A DNA stretch of 64,000 nucleotides, from positions 7,552,794 to 7,616,793 of the forward strand of contig CM022667.1 of NCBI GenBank assembly GCA_012295275.1, read 5' to 3'. Source of the stretch: Chrysomallon squamiferum (lineage: Eukaryota; Mollusca; Gastropoda; Neomphalida; Peltospiridae). Each line of letters opens with the position of its first letter. The first letter of the stretch is position 1. Positions 1 through 13,400 of this stretch are shown in pieces. The notes beneath the pieces were generated by a model, which was not told where the DNA came from, ran no database searches, and saw only the letters and a program-made list of their open reading frames with translations. Position numbers and translations under genes: made by a program.

Positions 1-528
1 ATTAAATATGAACTATATATTGATCTTATTAACATTTAAAAAATTACTTTGATTAATTTTGTCATTAGTTGTTAGAAACACATTATTGTAACTGTCAGTG
101 CTTATCAAGGAAACTATTAACACACTAGCTGTATCAATAATTTGTTAATGTGCTGTCACCTTTATTAAATCTGTTGTAAATTTTATTTTTACTTTTATAA
201 TTTTATTTCATTTTTTATTTTTTTCACCAGGAACGATGATCAATAAAAGAAAGGCAATTTATTTTTTAAAAATCTTTATTTGGTAATTTTTATTGAAAGC
301 TGCGCTGTGAATGATGTCCTGTTATTGACAAATACAATGTGGGAGTGGTGGCCTCAGGTTTGATCAATACTCGACAGGGCACCTATTGTGTTATTTCCTG
401 TTCTAACCACTACTCTCACAACTGATTTATTAGATATTGTGTCTCTGTCTAGATATAGATGTACAACTGCTTATCAATATAAATCAATGAAAAGAGTAAC
501 TCTCTTTTCAGTTATTTTTTCTTTTTAA

Positions 529-608
529 CCCTTATTTTATTTTATTTTATTTTATTTTATTTATTTATTATTATTATTGTTTTTTACTTATTCATTTATT
601 TTATTTTT
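529..608. repeat. TTTTA/TTTA simple repeat
   Basis: Runs of TTTTA pass into TTTA and TTA units. This is low-complexity DNA with no coding content. Confidence 0.8.
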
Positions 609-1764
609 ATTTTTTTGTTTGGAGATAAAAAGAACATACAGGAAAAACAAACATTTGACATTTAATAATAAAAATAAGTTACAGTTTTTAATAAACATTA
701 ATTTAATAACAATACAACAGAGGTAATTTTACCAAGTTAAATGTTTTATATTTGATAAACTGATATTGAAATGTAGGTAACAAAACCTATCAGATAAAAA
801 AAAGTCAGTTAACACAGGATAATCTTTATTAAGTTGTGTGTCTCTCAGATCTCAGAGAGAAATTTCTACAAACTTCCTCATATTTCATCTGACATTAGAA
901 GTATTAAAACACCATCAATCACATTTTATGTTCATATTGTAGTGAAACATTGAACCACTTTAAAATACCTCTTGTTTTTTTGTTTTTTTTTAAAAATAAG
1001 CCAGTCAGGTGTTCTTTGCCATTTCTTCAACCAATCACAACTGATTAATCGTAACATCGGCACATTAGTTTTATTTTTCATTACACTAGTTGTATGTATC
1101 AAGAGCAGTCAGCTGGTTTGCTGTTTTTCTCCGACATTTATCATATAAAAATATTAGTCAATCACATTTTGTTTGACATTATATTAAGCCAATCAGATTT
1201 CATATATTATTACATTAAGGAAAACAAATCTGTTCTTCATTACATCAACCAATGAAATTTCACTTGTCATTAACTTCTGTTAGCAAGCATGATATCAGCA
1301 TTTATCCTGCAGTGCCAGAAATACAATTAATGACAGTTTCTGATATCCATCCTCTAATTAGACCATGATGCCTTGCAGCCATGTTGAGAGATTCTACAAC
1401 ACTTCATAATGACTAAAATAGCAGCTAAAACCTGCTGACTTGAAACAAGACCTGATCAAGTTATCATGCATGGAAACTTAGTGTTTTACCAGTAGTGTAA
1501 CACTGTTTAGACAGTTTTCTGGTTTTAGTTTCACTTTACAATAAAAGAAAAAGTTTTCATATTTATACATAGGTGATGAGAGATGATTTTAAAACTGAAG
1601 GTTAAACTGTTTTGTCTTGTTTTTTTAGTGAACACTGTGACAGTCATCACTCTCCTCTACCTGTAGTGGTCAGTGTAATGGTCAACTTGGTGTCACCAAG
1701 TCACAACACAATCTCTGAAGTATTCAATTATCACTGATTCAGTATGATGGCTGATTATCATCTG

Positions 1765-1855
1765 CTTTTACCAGTGTTGATAATCAATGTTGATAATCAA
1801 CTACTTCTACCAGTGTTGATAATCAACTACTTCTATCAGTGTTGATAATCATCAG
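1765..1855. repeat. Short tandem repeat around GTTGATAATCA
   Basis: The core CAGTGTTGATAATCAACTAC and variants recur about three times in ~90 bp, separated by ACTTCTA-type spacers. Confidence 0.7.
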
Positions 1856-4732
1856 CTCATATCATTTTTCAATTCAAGAAGAGATTAGTGACACCACAAG
1901 AACACTGAGTAAATTGCTATTATCAGATGTCAGATGCTAAAAGTTTTCATAAGAAACATTTCTTTTCTGTTAGATTTTTCGTATACTTCTTTAATTAGGA
2001 CACAGTATTTGATAAAAGGCATGGAGCCCTGGCTAGAACAGGAAAGAGAACTCAAAGAAGACTGAACCTGTCATCTCTGTTATCTCTTGCTATACACTGA
2101 AACAAGCAATTTGAGACTGACTCTAATGTCATTACTATCATTAACAGACAAAAACTGTCAATGTTTAGTTACAAGAAGTTTTCTTCTGAAGCTCTCACAC
2201 TGACAATTTCCACACAAAGAAAGTCTACATACATTTACTAAGTTTAGTTTTCAATCTGGCTGTGACAAATCAGAAACATGAATGCATTTTTTGTTCTCCC
2301 GTCTTAACTCTAAATACTGTGGTTCAGAATATTCATATGAACTTGTTAGTGGTAGTAGTAGCTGTCAATACAGTGCTCAGGCTGCCATCACACTGAGATA
2401 GCACTGAGAACAATCTACAACATCAGCTAATGTAATCAGATAACAGATTTTATATAAATATACAGTAGAAAGATAAGAAAATACCATTTGAACATTAACA
2501 AATTGGTATATTCAGTTACAGATTATTTTCATCTTTCAGAACCATGGCTGAATTTCGCATCAACAAAATAAAGCACTACATTATTATCTATTTTCTTTCA
2601 AATTATAGAAACTAAGTTAGAATCAAGATTGAATTTCTCATTAACAAAACAGTATTACATTATTGTCTATTTTCTTACAAATTATAGAATCTATGTTAGA
2701 ATTAGGACTGTATACAAGTTTTATAAACTTGATCTTAGAATGATGATTCTGCTTCTTGTTAGCAAACTGCATTGATCAGTTATTAACTTTCTTACACATT
2801 ACATGAAACTCGGTCTTATAATCTGTGTTTTCCTTTGAGCTGATATTAAATATGAACTGTTTGTGAAAAGCTGATTTATATTGATCATATTCTATAGATC
2901 TGTGAGTGGTTAAAGAAATGAGATAAACAAACGTGTGATTCTGTAAGAAATGCAGCTCTTCGTTTGATGTCAGTGATTTCATTTTTTATCATGATTATCA
3001 ACTGAACATTGCAGTGAAGAGAAATATTGCCTTATTGATGTTGTCACCTGACTTCAGTAAATCTGTTCAGTAGTAGTTTTGAACACCCTGGCTTCTTTAC
3101 ACACAAGTCAGTTAATTAAGAAAGATAAAGACAGACATCAGCATATTGACAAATATATGTAAAATATTTAACATTCACATCTTTATGTTTCAGTTTCCTG
3201 GATTTGTATTCCCAAATTTTATTTTTTATTTGCAAAGTAACTCTTTAATGAAAATGTCTGGAATAATCTTGATAAAATATATAAATAACACATTTCTTTT
3301 TTTTTAAATTAAAAAGAAAAGATAAATGTGTATATATTATGGATATGAATATGTCCTGAATTTATTTCTAAATAAGTAATTTCAGGTTTTTATTCAGTGG
3401 ATGCAGACTAAAGTGGCACCATGTGTTAGTGAGTTACTTTCTCTTAATATCACAGAATAACCTGTTGTTATGTATGTATGTATCTATCTATCTCTATTTG
3501 TGTGTGTGTGTTGCATTGTTAAAGAAAAATTACATGTATATTTAAATATTTATGTGTAACAGTACAAATATTAATAACTTACTATAACAGTTTTATTACA
3601 GCTTCAGTTCATTTTAAAAATCCCACCTAAATGATCACTTCTAGATAGAAGTTCTGATTAAAAAACAGAAAGGAGTTAGATGAAAAACGAACTAAAAACC
3701 ATAAAAGAATGAAAAAAAAAAAATAGAAGAAAACAAAAAAAAAAAAGAAAAAAAAAAAAAAACAAATTAAAACAAATTAAAAAAGAAATGAGAACTGAAA
3801 GAAACACAAATTTACTGTGAAAGGAAATGTGTTTAAATACAACATTTAATGACAGCATCTGTGAGCATTTAGTAAGCAGTTAGTGAGCAGTTAGTGAGTG
3901 TTTAGTGAGCAGGTGAACCTGTCACTGTTGTGATGAATTAAAACAGTGGCAGTGACTGAAATTTCACAATGGAAAACACAGCTGTAACAACAAGTTTTAA
4001 CTGTTTACACAACAACTACACATACTTTGATTTATCACCTGCACACTCAATTCTATATTTTATAAACATTAAACACATCTATCCAATAATCTCTCTCGAT
4101 TTTATTTTTTCTATAATTTGTAAAAGATTTTAAAAATACAGATATATATACAGGTATTGAGAATTATTAAACCTGTACATTTAATGATAATTAAAGATTA
4201 AACATCATACTAAATTATATATCAAATATCCATTAATGCTTTTATTTATGTTTTTTATATTAAAAGAAATTTAAATTACAAATATATGGAAACATTAAGA
4301 ATTATTTTAGAATTAATGATTATTATGATTATTAAAAATGATGGACAGATCTGTGTTTCCATTAGTCTTCTTCATGGTTATTACACTTTCTGTCTCATCA
4401 AACACTGAAGTCACAGATACAGCAGTTATTTGCCAATGACTAGTCCATTAAATAAAAGCATTTCTGTTAAAAGCTCTCATCTTTAGAGATTTTAATTTTT
4501 TTTGTTCTCCATTCACTTATCATAAACAAAATTAAAAACTGTTCTCACTAGAGATTTGACTCTATTTTTACTTAAAACAAATTAAAACAGGAGAAGTATT
4601 CAAAGTACAGATATATTGTAAGTATGTTCACTGACATGAAAACATCATGTCACTGGTCTAGCCTGGAGTGGAATGTTTAATCTGTTAGTTCACTAATATT
4701 TAAAACAGAGGAAAACTGTTTTCAAAGTAATA

Positions 4733-4992
4733 ATAACAATATCAATAACAGTAAGAATAATAATAATCATATCAATTATAATAATAATGACAACAACAAT
4801 AGTAACAATAATAATAATAACAATAACACAACAATAATACAAACAATAATAACTGATTCTGCAACAATTTAATTTTCTACTCAGGAAAATATTTATCACA
4901 TGACAATTTGTTTAAAATAAATTTCTTTTTTTCTTCTGTTAAATGAGAACTATTTTATTTATTTTATTATTATTATTATTATTATTATTTTA
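4733..4992. repeat. AAT/ATT microsatellite tracts
   Basis: Imperfect AAT-rich DNA (4733-4830) and a purer ATT run (about 4960-4990) flank ordinary AT-rich sequence. The apparent Ile/Val-rich reading frame across it comes from the repeat. Confidence 0.75.
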
Positions 4993-5589
4993 GAAAAAAT
5001 AAAACAACAAATAAATATAAAATAAAAAAAAACCTCAGTAAAATAAATGGACATTCTGAAAAGTTGTATTTATTCAACAGATGTCTATAAACATAACACA
5101 TTCCATTTTTTGTGTTTAAACATCTCTTTATCATGCTTCTATCAGGAACTTGTTCAAGCATCAATCTCTGAATTTGAGAATTCTGACCTTGCTAGTTATA
5201 AACAATAGTAATCTACCTGGATAAACCAGACACTCACAGTGTTAAAAATAACATTCATGTTAATTTATTAAAACATGAATAAATATAATATAAATATAAA
5301 TGTGTTTGGTAATAGCATGACAAATCCTTCAGCAAGTCTGAGTACAAATAACTTTTAAATAATACCAACTTTTTTATAACAAATTTTTAAAAACTGTTAT
5401 ATACTTAATAAAAATTATATGATATTGTTGTGTATATGTTTTCACAAACAAATGTGTATTTAGTATTTAGGTTTATTGTAAATCTACATTCTAAATGAAT
5501 TAAAACCCAGTTTGGCTTGTTCCAGTTTGTAGTAAAGTGTGTTTATTGTGATACAGCTATACTCTATTATACCATAAATTCAACATTAT

Positions 5590-6605
5590 ACTAACCTATA
5601 TTACACTAATACACAACACTGATGTATACTGCATTACATTAATGTATACTGTTACACTAATGTATACTGTGTTACACTGATGTATATTGTATTACACTGA
5701 TGTATACTGTGTTACACTGGCGTATACTGCATTACACTGATGTATACCGTATTACACTGATGTATACTGCATTACACTGATGTATACTGTTACACTAATG
5801 TATACTGTGTTACACTGACATATACTGCATTACACTGATGTATACTGTGTTACACTGATGTATACTGCGTTACACTGATGTATACTGTGTTACACTGGCG
5901 TATACTGCGTTACACTGATGTATACCGTATTACACTTATGTATACTGTATTATACTGACGTATACTGTGTTACACTGATGTATACTGTGTTACACTGGCG
6001 TATACTGCATTACACTGACGTATACTGCATTACACTGACGTATACTGCATTACACTGATGTATACTGTGTTACACTGACGTATACTGCATTACACTGACG
6101 TATACTGCATTACACTGGCGTATACTGCATTACACTAACATATACTGAATTACACTGATGTATACTGTGTTACACTGATGTATACTGTATTACACTGATA
6201 TATACTGTATTACACTGTATACTGTGTTATGCTGATGTATACTCTATTGCACTGACATATTGTGTTACACTGACATATACTGTATTACACTGTATACTGT
6301 GTTATGCTGATGTATACTGTATTACACTGATGCATGCTGTATTATACTGATGTATACTGTATTACACTGATGTATACTGTATTACACTTATGTATACTGA
6401 ATTATACTGATGTATACTGTATTATACTGATGTATACTGTATTACACTGATGTATACTGTATTACTGATGTATACTGTATTATACTGATGTATACTGAAT
6501 TACACTGATGTATACTGTATTACACTGATGTATACTGTATTACACTTATGTATACTGTATTACACTGATGTATAGTCATTAAACTGATGTATACTGTATT
6601 ACTAA
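5590..6605. repeat. Minisatellite, ~20-bp unit (TGTATACTGTATTACACTGA)
   Basis: About 1 kb of head-to-tail units of roughly 20 bp, near fifty copies. Variants such as GCATTACACTGACG and GTGTTACACTGGCG fall in blocks, so higher-order expansion is likely. Units are often out of step by a base or two and carry stops, so it is not coding. It ends about 150 bp before the candidate 5'UTR exon at 6758. Confidence 0.92.
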
Positions 6606-6757
6606 TCCATATTATAGTATATCACTGTATAGTGTGATGGTATGTCAGTGTATCATTTTGTTTTATTAGAAATTTATTGCAGTATTTCCTGAGTGTTAGT
6701 AATTATGAACACTATACTGATTATTATATTGATTATTTTGTACTTTTTTTTCTCCAG

Positions 6758-6827
6758 ACAAACAGCTGAAAGCAGTGACATTTGTTCACGAAATGGTCAA
6801 ACACAACTAAAAGTGACACATTTTAAG
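6758..6827 (+). other. Candidate noncoding (5'UTR) exon
   Basis: A strong acceptor (pyrimidine tract ending TCTCCAG) precedes position 6758 and a near-perfect donor (AAG followed by GTAAGA) follows 6827, giving a 70-nt exon. It has no long frame, only an ATG followed five codons later by TAA. The receptor ORF at 11417 starts 6 bases after its own splice acceptor and so needs an upstream exon. This is the best candidate I see, but the link is inference and would imply a 4.6 kb intron. Confidence 0.35.
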
Positions 6828-7995
6828 GTAAGACCAATACATCTCAGATTGTTAATTATTTGTCAAAGCTGATGTTACTGGAAAATGTGAGTACACAAAG
6901 GAAAATAGTAATACAAATTTACTTATCATTTCAAGACAACTTTTAATATCATCAGAATGACTTTCAGTACCAGTATAGCAACACGGTGAATACTTTCACT
7001 ACTGTCTATAAGAATGAATACTTTATATTCTTTGCAATTTAGATCTAGGCCTTGAAAAAAACCCACATTTTATTTGACCTTTTATAAAAATAACCACTGA
7101 AATAATAAAGAAGTGAGTTAAGATGTCAAAAATAACAATGTTAGTCGGTCAAGTGAGCCAAATTTTCAGAATTATCCAGTCATAGAGATAAACAGTACAT
7201 TATCTGACAAGCTTCAAAAACAATCAGTTCTCTATCTATATCTTTCTTCCCTCTATCTATTTCTCTGTCTCCCTCACAGTCTTTCTGTTTTATTTTTCCT
7301 CGATTTATCTATATTTATCTATTTATCTGTCTGTTTATCTATCTCTCTATCTCAAACATGCACTAAGTTCAATTTAGGTTAATATTTTTGGTCTACTGAC
7401 ATCTGTCCCTGATGACTTTTATATGTGACTGACATGTTACTTATCTCCCTTGAGTAACACAAACAAAGAAAGCAAGAATAGTTTATTTCTGAAAAATGGA
7501 CACTGAATAATGTGTTTATTTCTGTACTAACAGAAAAGAACAGTTTAAATACCAAAATAGGTTTGCTAACCCCGATTTCCTACGTGTACTCTGGTCTAGG
7601 TTACACAAATAAGGAGTCCAAGAAAAATGTTCTCAAATTTAATCACATCACTGTAATCATGTGTTTGTTCCTTTTTATTACCAGCTCACTAAAGTGCTGC
7701 TGGCAATAAACTGTTTTGAGCAAGTAACAACAACTTTTCATCATATCTGAATCACCGTGGAAACACACTAACATTACAGCTGTTATAATAAAAAACGAAA
7801 GTAATTCTCTATACTACTAAAAGATAATGCAATTCAAACAATTTCTAAAGTACAAATTTACATTAAAGGCTTTGAAAAATGAATTCAGTTGTGCTTTGAC
7901 ATCATGTAAGTCTGAAACAGGCAATTTTTTGATATTACTATTTCCATTCAGAACTTTATGGTGGAAAACAATTTATTCAAGCAGAAACATGGGAA

Positions 7996-8036
<41 letters not shown>

Positions 8037-8067
8037 CTAAGTTAGCCAACAAACAGAAGAGAGAAAT
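6828..8067. other. Noncoding; pyrimidine-rich tract and poly-A
   Basis: No gene seen. A CTAT/CTGT-rich pyrimidine tract lies near 7220-7350 and a pure A run of about 27-29 bases near 8003-8030. The small frames here lack recognisable motifs. Confidence 0.6.
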
Positions 8068-8350
8068 GGTTAAAAAAGTAATGATGTATGAAAGTCACAG
8101 ATTGTGGCTGTCCAACTACATCCAATTAGTGTGTGTGTGTGTGTGATTCATGATTCAGGGCAGATAATAAGAATTGTTGCAGTGAAATTGCTTTGTTATA
8201 AATTTATTTGTTAATATTGTACATGATACTTTGTTATTTTGCAAACAAACTTTCACTCAAACAAACCTCTTGCTTGTATGTGTTAGTTATGAAACAGGAA
8301 TATTTTTGCCATATCATTTATAATTTCTTACAGTCAATACATCAAGATAC
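8068..8350 (+). repeat. Inverted-repeat arm 1a (partner 10727-11015)
   Basis: This ~280 bp matches the reverse complement of 10727-11015 along its length at high but imperfect identity. Both contain a short GT/AC run and share flanking phrases such as ATGATTCAGG and GAAACAGGAATATTT. A poly-A run lies near one end of each arm, but at opposite ends of the homology, so simple retroposition does not explain both. Probably two copies of a dispersed repeat in opposite orientation. Confidence 0.75.
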
Positions 8351-8634
8351 CCTTGAAAGTGACTTAGTAACCTCTACTAGTGATTTTCTACACACCACCC
8401 GTGAATAGTGATGTGTACATTTCACCAACCGTAGCTTCAATGAAGAACCTGTTAATAAATCATCTTAGTTCATTGTAACAAAGGCAGAACAAAAGTTATC
8501 TGAATAAAAATGGTTATACTTCATTATTACTAAAGTATACAAAATCTGTTCAGCCTTTTATTTTTTTTTGTATCTAAGTTAAAATGTGCACTTTAAAGTT
8601 CAAGTATTTTGTAAAGCACTCCCTGCAGATTGAA

Positions 8635-9097
8635 GTAATGTGATGTGTGAAACATGTGTGTGAAATGTGATGTGTGAAACATGTATGTGAAATGTGATGT
8701 GTGAAACATGTGTATGTGAAATGTGATGTGTGAAACGTGTGAAATGTGATGTGAAACATGTATGTGAAATGAGATGCATGAAACATGTGTATGTGAAATG
8801 TGATGTGTGAAACATGTGTATGTGAAACATGATGTGTGAAAATGTGTATGTGAAATGTGATGTGTGAAACGTGTATGTGAAATGTGATGTGTGAAACGTG
8901 TATGAAATGTGATTGTGTGTGTGAAACGTGATGTGTGTATGAAACGTGATGTGTGCATGAAACGTGTGTGAAATGTGATGTGTATGTGTGAAACGTGATG
9001 TGTGTGTGAAACATGATTGTGTGAAATGTGATGTGTGTATGAAATGTGATGTGTTTGAAACATGATGTCTGTGTGTGTGAAATGTGATGTGTGTGTG

Positions 9098-9142
<45 letters not shown>

Positions 9143-9150
9143 ATGATGTG
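8635..9150. repeat. GTGAAATGTGATGT composite repeat ending in (TG)n
   Basis: Short units built from TGTGAAAC, ATGTGATG and GTGTATG repeat for ~450 bp and pass into a pure TG run (about 9095-9138). The minus-strand His/Thr/Ser-rich frames across it are artefacts, since all three frames stay open through the same repeat. Confidence 0.9.
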
Positions 9151-9984
9151 TCTGTCAATCACAAGAAAAACCTTTTATTGATCTCTTCCATTTACAGATA
9201 TCTTATATCTGTCATTATCATCCATCAGTACATCAAAATAATAGTCATACTTAGTACACCAAAATAATAGTCACACTTAGTACATCAAAATAATAGCTAA
9301 TAGATTCTTATTTAAAACTAACCAGTGTTTACTGGTTTTGTTACTGTTATTTTTACTTTGGTTACATTGGGTTTTGGGTTGTTTTTTTTTTTTAAATTTT
9401 CTGTTTTTGTATTACAAATAAGCTGCTGTTAAAGATCACTAGGAAAGGAACTTTTAACTTGTAAGAAAGAAAAGCTTAATTTAATGACACAGCATATATG
9501 TAAATCCCTGAGTATATGACATTAACATGTAATTAAGTATCTTGCAGGTAGGCTATTTTTAATAGAAAGGTGGGTAGTGTACTCAGTACCTTCTTTACTA
9601 GAGACAAACAAGCCATGGTACTACAGCTGTTCCAAGGTGAAGGTACTACTGCTTCTGCTGGTAAACACAAATCAGTGACAAAAGAAACTGGTCAATTATA
9701 TGGTCAGGTCACAGATGTAAAGTGTCAAAGTGTTTTCTTAAAGCCAGCTACTTTGTGCAGCTTGTCTCCCAGTCAATTACCTGTGATAGAAGTAATTCAT
9801 TTTAATCTCTCCCTTCATCTGTCCCTGGACACCAGTTAACGCTTAAACTAGGAACTGATGCTTAAACTGTTGTCAGTAACATAGCATTTTGTTCATATCT
9901 GTAATCATTGGCCACACATTTGAATTATACCATTATTACAGTGTATTTGAATCATACTGTCATTATGCTATATTTGAATCACAT
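9151..9984. other. Noncoding; one unexplained 89-codon frame
   Basis: A + strand frame at 9570-9839 has more balanced composition than its surroundings but no motif I recognise and no consensus splice context. It may be part of an old repeat or a chance frame. I do not call it a gene. Confidence 0.4.
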
Positions 9985-10117
9985 ACCATCGTTAAAGTGT
10001 TTCTGAATTATATAATCATCATTACTGTGTATTTGAATACAGTTGCAACAAATGTGGACTGATTATTGACATGTTTGAGCTTGTCAAAATGTGATGACTA
10101 CACAGACTGAGTGGTTT
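9985..10117 (+). repeat. Inverted-repeat arm 2a (partner 13256-13400)
   Basis: The phrase from TGTATTTGAATACAGTTGCA through GTGGACTGATTATT and on to CTACACAGACTGAGT recurs in reverse complement at 13256-13400. The two arms flank the receptor gene. Confidence 0.75.
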
Positions 10118-10674
10118 TAAATAGAAATATTGAAAAATATTTTGTCATTGTTGAAAGCACGAAGGAACCATTAGACATTCTCTGGAATCTGTGACCATTA
10201 GTCAGATGTTCAGATTTGTCACCATTATCCAGCTTTCTGGATTTGTAACCATTACCCACAGAAAGATGAGTTTGTGTTAAGCGAAGTATCTGATTATTAA
10301 GTACTTTTACAGTGTGAAGTGGGATTAAAGCTGAATGGAACAAAATGTCAATAATGGAGCAATTTAATGTTTCCTAATCATGACCCATTTCTAAAATGAA
10401 AGATTTTTTGAAAAAAGCTACATAATGATATTTGTATTTAATATAGATTTTTTTTTTTTTTTTTTAAAGCACTAAATGCTTTGACCAAATATAAATCAGA
10501 CTTAATAAGTCCCGTACATATAATAATTTTTTTTTTTGGTTTTTTGTTTTTTTTAGAAGGGATTAAAAACGTCAGCTGAGAAACAAAGGAGAGAGAATGA
10601 ATAAATATAGAAATGTATCAAATGTATATGTGACATGTTAGTATTCTGTAGCAAATTTAAAAATACTTTCTTTT

Positions 10675-10707
<33 letters not shown>

Positions 10708-10726
10708 GAAACTGGTGAAGAATGAT

Positions 10727-11015
10727 GCATCTTGATGTATTGACTGTAAGAAATTATAAATGATATGCACTGACAAATATTCCTGTTTCATAACTAAAAC
10801 ATACAAGCAAGAGGTTTGTTTGAGTGAAAGTTTGTTTGCAAGATAACAAAGTATCATGAACAATATTAACAAATAAATTTATAACAAAGCAATTTCACTT
10901 AAAAGTGTCCTGCAACAATTCTTATTATCTGGCCTGAATCATGAATCACACACACACAAAGAATTGGATGTAGGTGGACAGCTGTGACTTTCATACAGCA
11001 TTACTTTTTTTTACC
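10727..11015 (-). repeat. Inverted-repeat arm 1b (partner 8068-8350)
   Basis: Reverse-complement partner of arm 1a. It is preceded by an A run of about 29 bases (10677-10705). Confidence 0.75.
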
Positions 11016-11416
11016 ATTTTCAAACATTTGTGACCTCCAGTAAATGCCAGCATTTGTGTCCACCTGGGTTACAAAATGTTTTTGTCATCAGAATGAAATC
11101 TAATTATGTAAAGATGTCTAAAAATACATTGTGAAATGTAGAGAGAGTAACCAGACAAGTTAATAGCTTCTTTAGTCCCTGTACAAAAGAAGAAAAAAGG
11201 AGATTTGTCACAAAGAAATCTAAAAATAGTATCTTTACACCTTCAAATGACAGAGAAGTTGAAGCTAGCAGAGAGACAGGTTTAACTGTGTTAATACTGA
11301 TCTGTGTTAAGTAATGTAATTTACATGCAGTAGTATGTGTAATAGAAAAGTGTGTGTGTGTCTTTTTTTTTTCATCATATAAATTTAAAAAACTTGTGTT
11401 TTGATTTCAGGAAAAC

Positions 11417-12616
11417 ATGGGCTGTACAGATAACTCCAGTATGAACAGCTCTGCTTTGTTGAAATCTACTGAAGAAATACGTGCAGACGAAATTCATCAT
11501 TTCTTCATGTCCATAGCAACACCAATTGTTTGTTCCTTTGGTGTCCTTGGCAACATTCTCAACCTGGTCGTTCTAACTCTGGAAAAATATAAACGCACAC
11601 TCACCAAAATGGAGTTATCTGCCCATATGGGTCTGATTGCTCTAGCCTTCTCAGACCTGATGTTTTGTTCTTTAGCCCTGCTCTTCACACTTCTGCCTTT
11701 GAAAGGTATTTACAGAACAGATGACTACATTATTTACTATGACTGGCTGGGCAGTGGTTTTATAACAATTTTCATAGTGACGAGTACGTGGCTCATTGTT
11801 GTGATGGCTGGTGAGCGCTACATGGCCGTCTGTCACCCCTTCAAAGCGAGGAAGTTGATTTCTCTTCGAAAGACTCGAATCAGTATAACTCTGATATTCA
11901 TTCTGTGTGCTTTGTGTACTGTTCCTATATTCCTCGAAAACGAGATAGTTGAATGTGAAAATTCGTCATTCCTAAAAATTAACACAACGTTTACGGAGGA
12001 TGTAGTTGCAGCTCGACGTCTTGCGTGGTCTGTGGTTTTCGACTTCATACCCTGCGCTGCTCTCATCTACTTCAACATCATTCTCATACAAAAAATCCGC
12101 AAAGCAAAGAAGCTGAGACAAAACATGGCCCCGCTGAGACGAGAGAACATGCTGAACGTGCGAGCGGGCAAACGAAACGGATCTGCCAAGTTCGCACTAA
12201 ACATCCACAGCCCCTCCAGGTCGTCAAGTCTCTCACACTCAAACGTCAACGGACGACTCACTGTCCAGCTGACTCGACGACGGTCAGCAGACAGTGCTCT
12301 CAACTCTGTCACTGCCACACTGGTTGCCGTGGTGCTCTTGTTCCTCATTCTGGTGTCGCCTAGTGAACTTCTCAAGTTTGTTCTGACTATCTCTTCAGTT
12401 GATGAGTACAAACAGAAAATTGTCAAGTCAGTGACAAACTTCATGCAGGCACTGAACTTCTCGACAAACTTCGTCTTGTACTGTGCTATAAACAAGTCAT
12501 TTCGAGAGACGCTGACCAAACTCATGTGTCTATGGTGGATAGCTCTTTTACCAAAGAAGAAAAGAAAACGTTCATCGGATTCAGTGACAAGTGATGAACG
12601 CAATAAGATGATATGA
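11417..12616 (+). CDS. Rhodopsin-like (class A) GPCR, probable neuropeptide-type receptor
   Basis: A single 399-codon frame encodes a seven-helix plasma-membrane receptor. Visible marks: sequons at N6 and N10 in the outer N-terminus; TM1 with GN at 45-46; TM2 with LAFSD ending at D80; the E133-R134-Y135 triad ending TM3; ECL2 with C180 and sequons N182 and N189; TM5 with P212; a long basic, Ser-rich third loop (about 227-295); TM6 with P315; TM7 with N351-F-V-L-Y355 in place of NPxxY; a basic tail. The position expected for the conserved TM3 cysteine (about 109) is Asp, so the usual TM3-ECL2 disulfide appears absent. A TTTGATTTCAG acceptor ends at 11410, so an upstream 5'UTR exon is likely and the coding part is intronless. 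ERY and NFxLY fit peptide-receptor branches; I cannot name the ligand. Confidence 0.9.
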   Translation: MGCTDNSSMNSSALLKSTEEIRADEIHHFFMSIATPIVCSFGVLGNILNLVVLTLEKYKRTLTKMELSAHMGLIALAFSDLMFCSLALLFTLLPLKGIYRTDDYIIYYDWLGSGFITIFIVTSTWLIVVMAGERYMAVCHPFKARKLISLRKTRISITLIFILCALCTVPIFLENEIVECENSSFLKINTTFTEDVVAARRLAWSVVFDFIPCAALIYFNIILIQKIRKAKKLRQNMAPLRRENMLNVRAGKRNGSAKFALNIHSPSRSSSLSHSNVNGRLTVQLTRRRSADSALNSVTATLVAVVLLFLILVSPSELLKFVLTISSVDEYKQKIVKSVTNFMQALNFSTNFVLYCAINKSFRETLTKLMCLWWIALLPKKKRKRSSDSVTSDERNKMI

Positions 12617-12897
12617 AATTAACATGTTTTGTGTGTACATAGTCAAATTTATTGTTTGTTCAGTTAGGGTAAAAAGAAGAGAAAAAAAAAAGGGAACAAA
12701 AAATAAGAAGAAGAAGAAAAAGAAGAGAAAAAAGACAAGAAGAAAGACAAAATTAAAAATATAATTATGTAATAGCTTGAAGATGGAGCAGATTAATGTT
12801 CAAATATCATTCTTCATCTAAAATATTTCAGAGACAGAATCTTGACACAGAAAAACATGACATAATCATGTACACAAATATATATATGTTCTTTATT

Positions 12898-12903
12898 AAT
12901 AAA
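12898..12903 (+). terminator. AATAAA polyadenylation signal for the GPCR
   Basis: The first clear AATAAA after the stop codon, about 280 bases downstream, after an A/G-rich 3'UTR. Confidence 0.5.
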
Positions 12904-13050
12904 CAATGTTTATTTATTTATTTATTGTTACATAAATCAGTGACAGAATGAAGATTGCTTAGCATTAAAAATGTTATTTATTATTAATGTAAAAATGTTA
13001 ATATCAAACCATATATGAGACTTGTTAACATATAGTGCTTTCATTAACTG

Positions 13051-13082
<32 letters not shown>

Positions 13083-13255
13083 TAAAAAAAAAAGAATCAA
13101 CATAAAATTAAACTCAGGCCTTAGAGAATACGACAAATCAACTTAGGGTGCTGAATACATTGGCTGTCTTCAGATAAACAATGAGTACTAACAAAGAAAA
13201 GAGTGAAATAACAAAATAAATCAAAGTGTTATCTTCTTCCTTTATTTTCAAGTTT

Positions 13256-13400
13256 AACTCTACTCAGTCTGTGTAGTCAGTCAAGTTTGCGACCACATTT
13301 TGAAAAGCTGAAATAATCAGTCCACATTTGTTGCAACTGTATTCAAATACACAGGAATGATTATATAATCAAATAAACCACAATGATGATTATATAATAC
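13256..13400 (-). repeat. Inverted-repeat arm 2b (partner 9985-10117)
   Basis: Reverse complement of arm 2a. A TTTGATTATATAATCA-like phrase inside it is itself repeated about three times. Confidence 0.75.

Larger units (their letters stand above)
1..5560. other. AT-rich noncoding stretch
   Basis: I see no supportable gene here. Open frames are short, with A/T-run composition and no family motif. The stretch holds homopolymer runs, a few small tandem repeats listed separately, and several CCAAT-like motifs around 1030-1260. It could contain 3' exons of a minus-strand gene that are too short or too diverged for me to recognise. Confidence 0.6.
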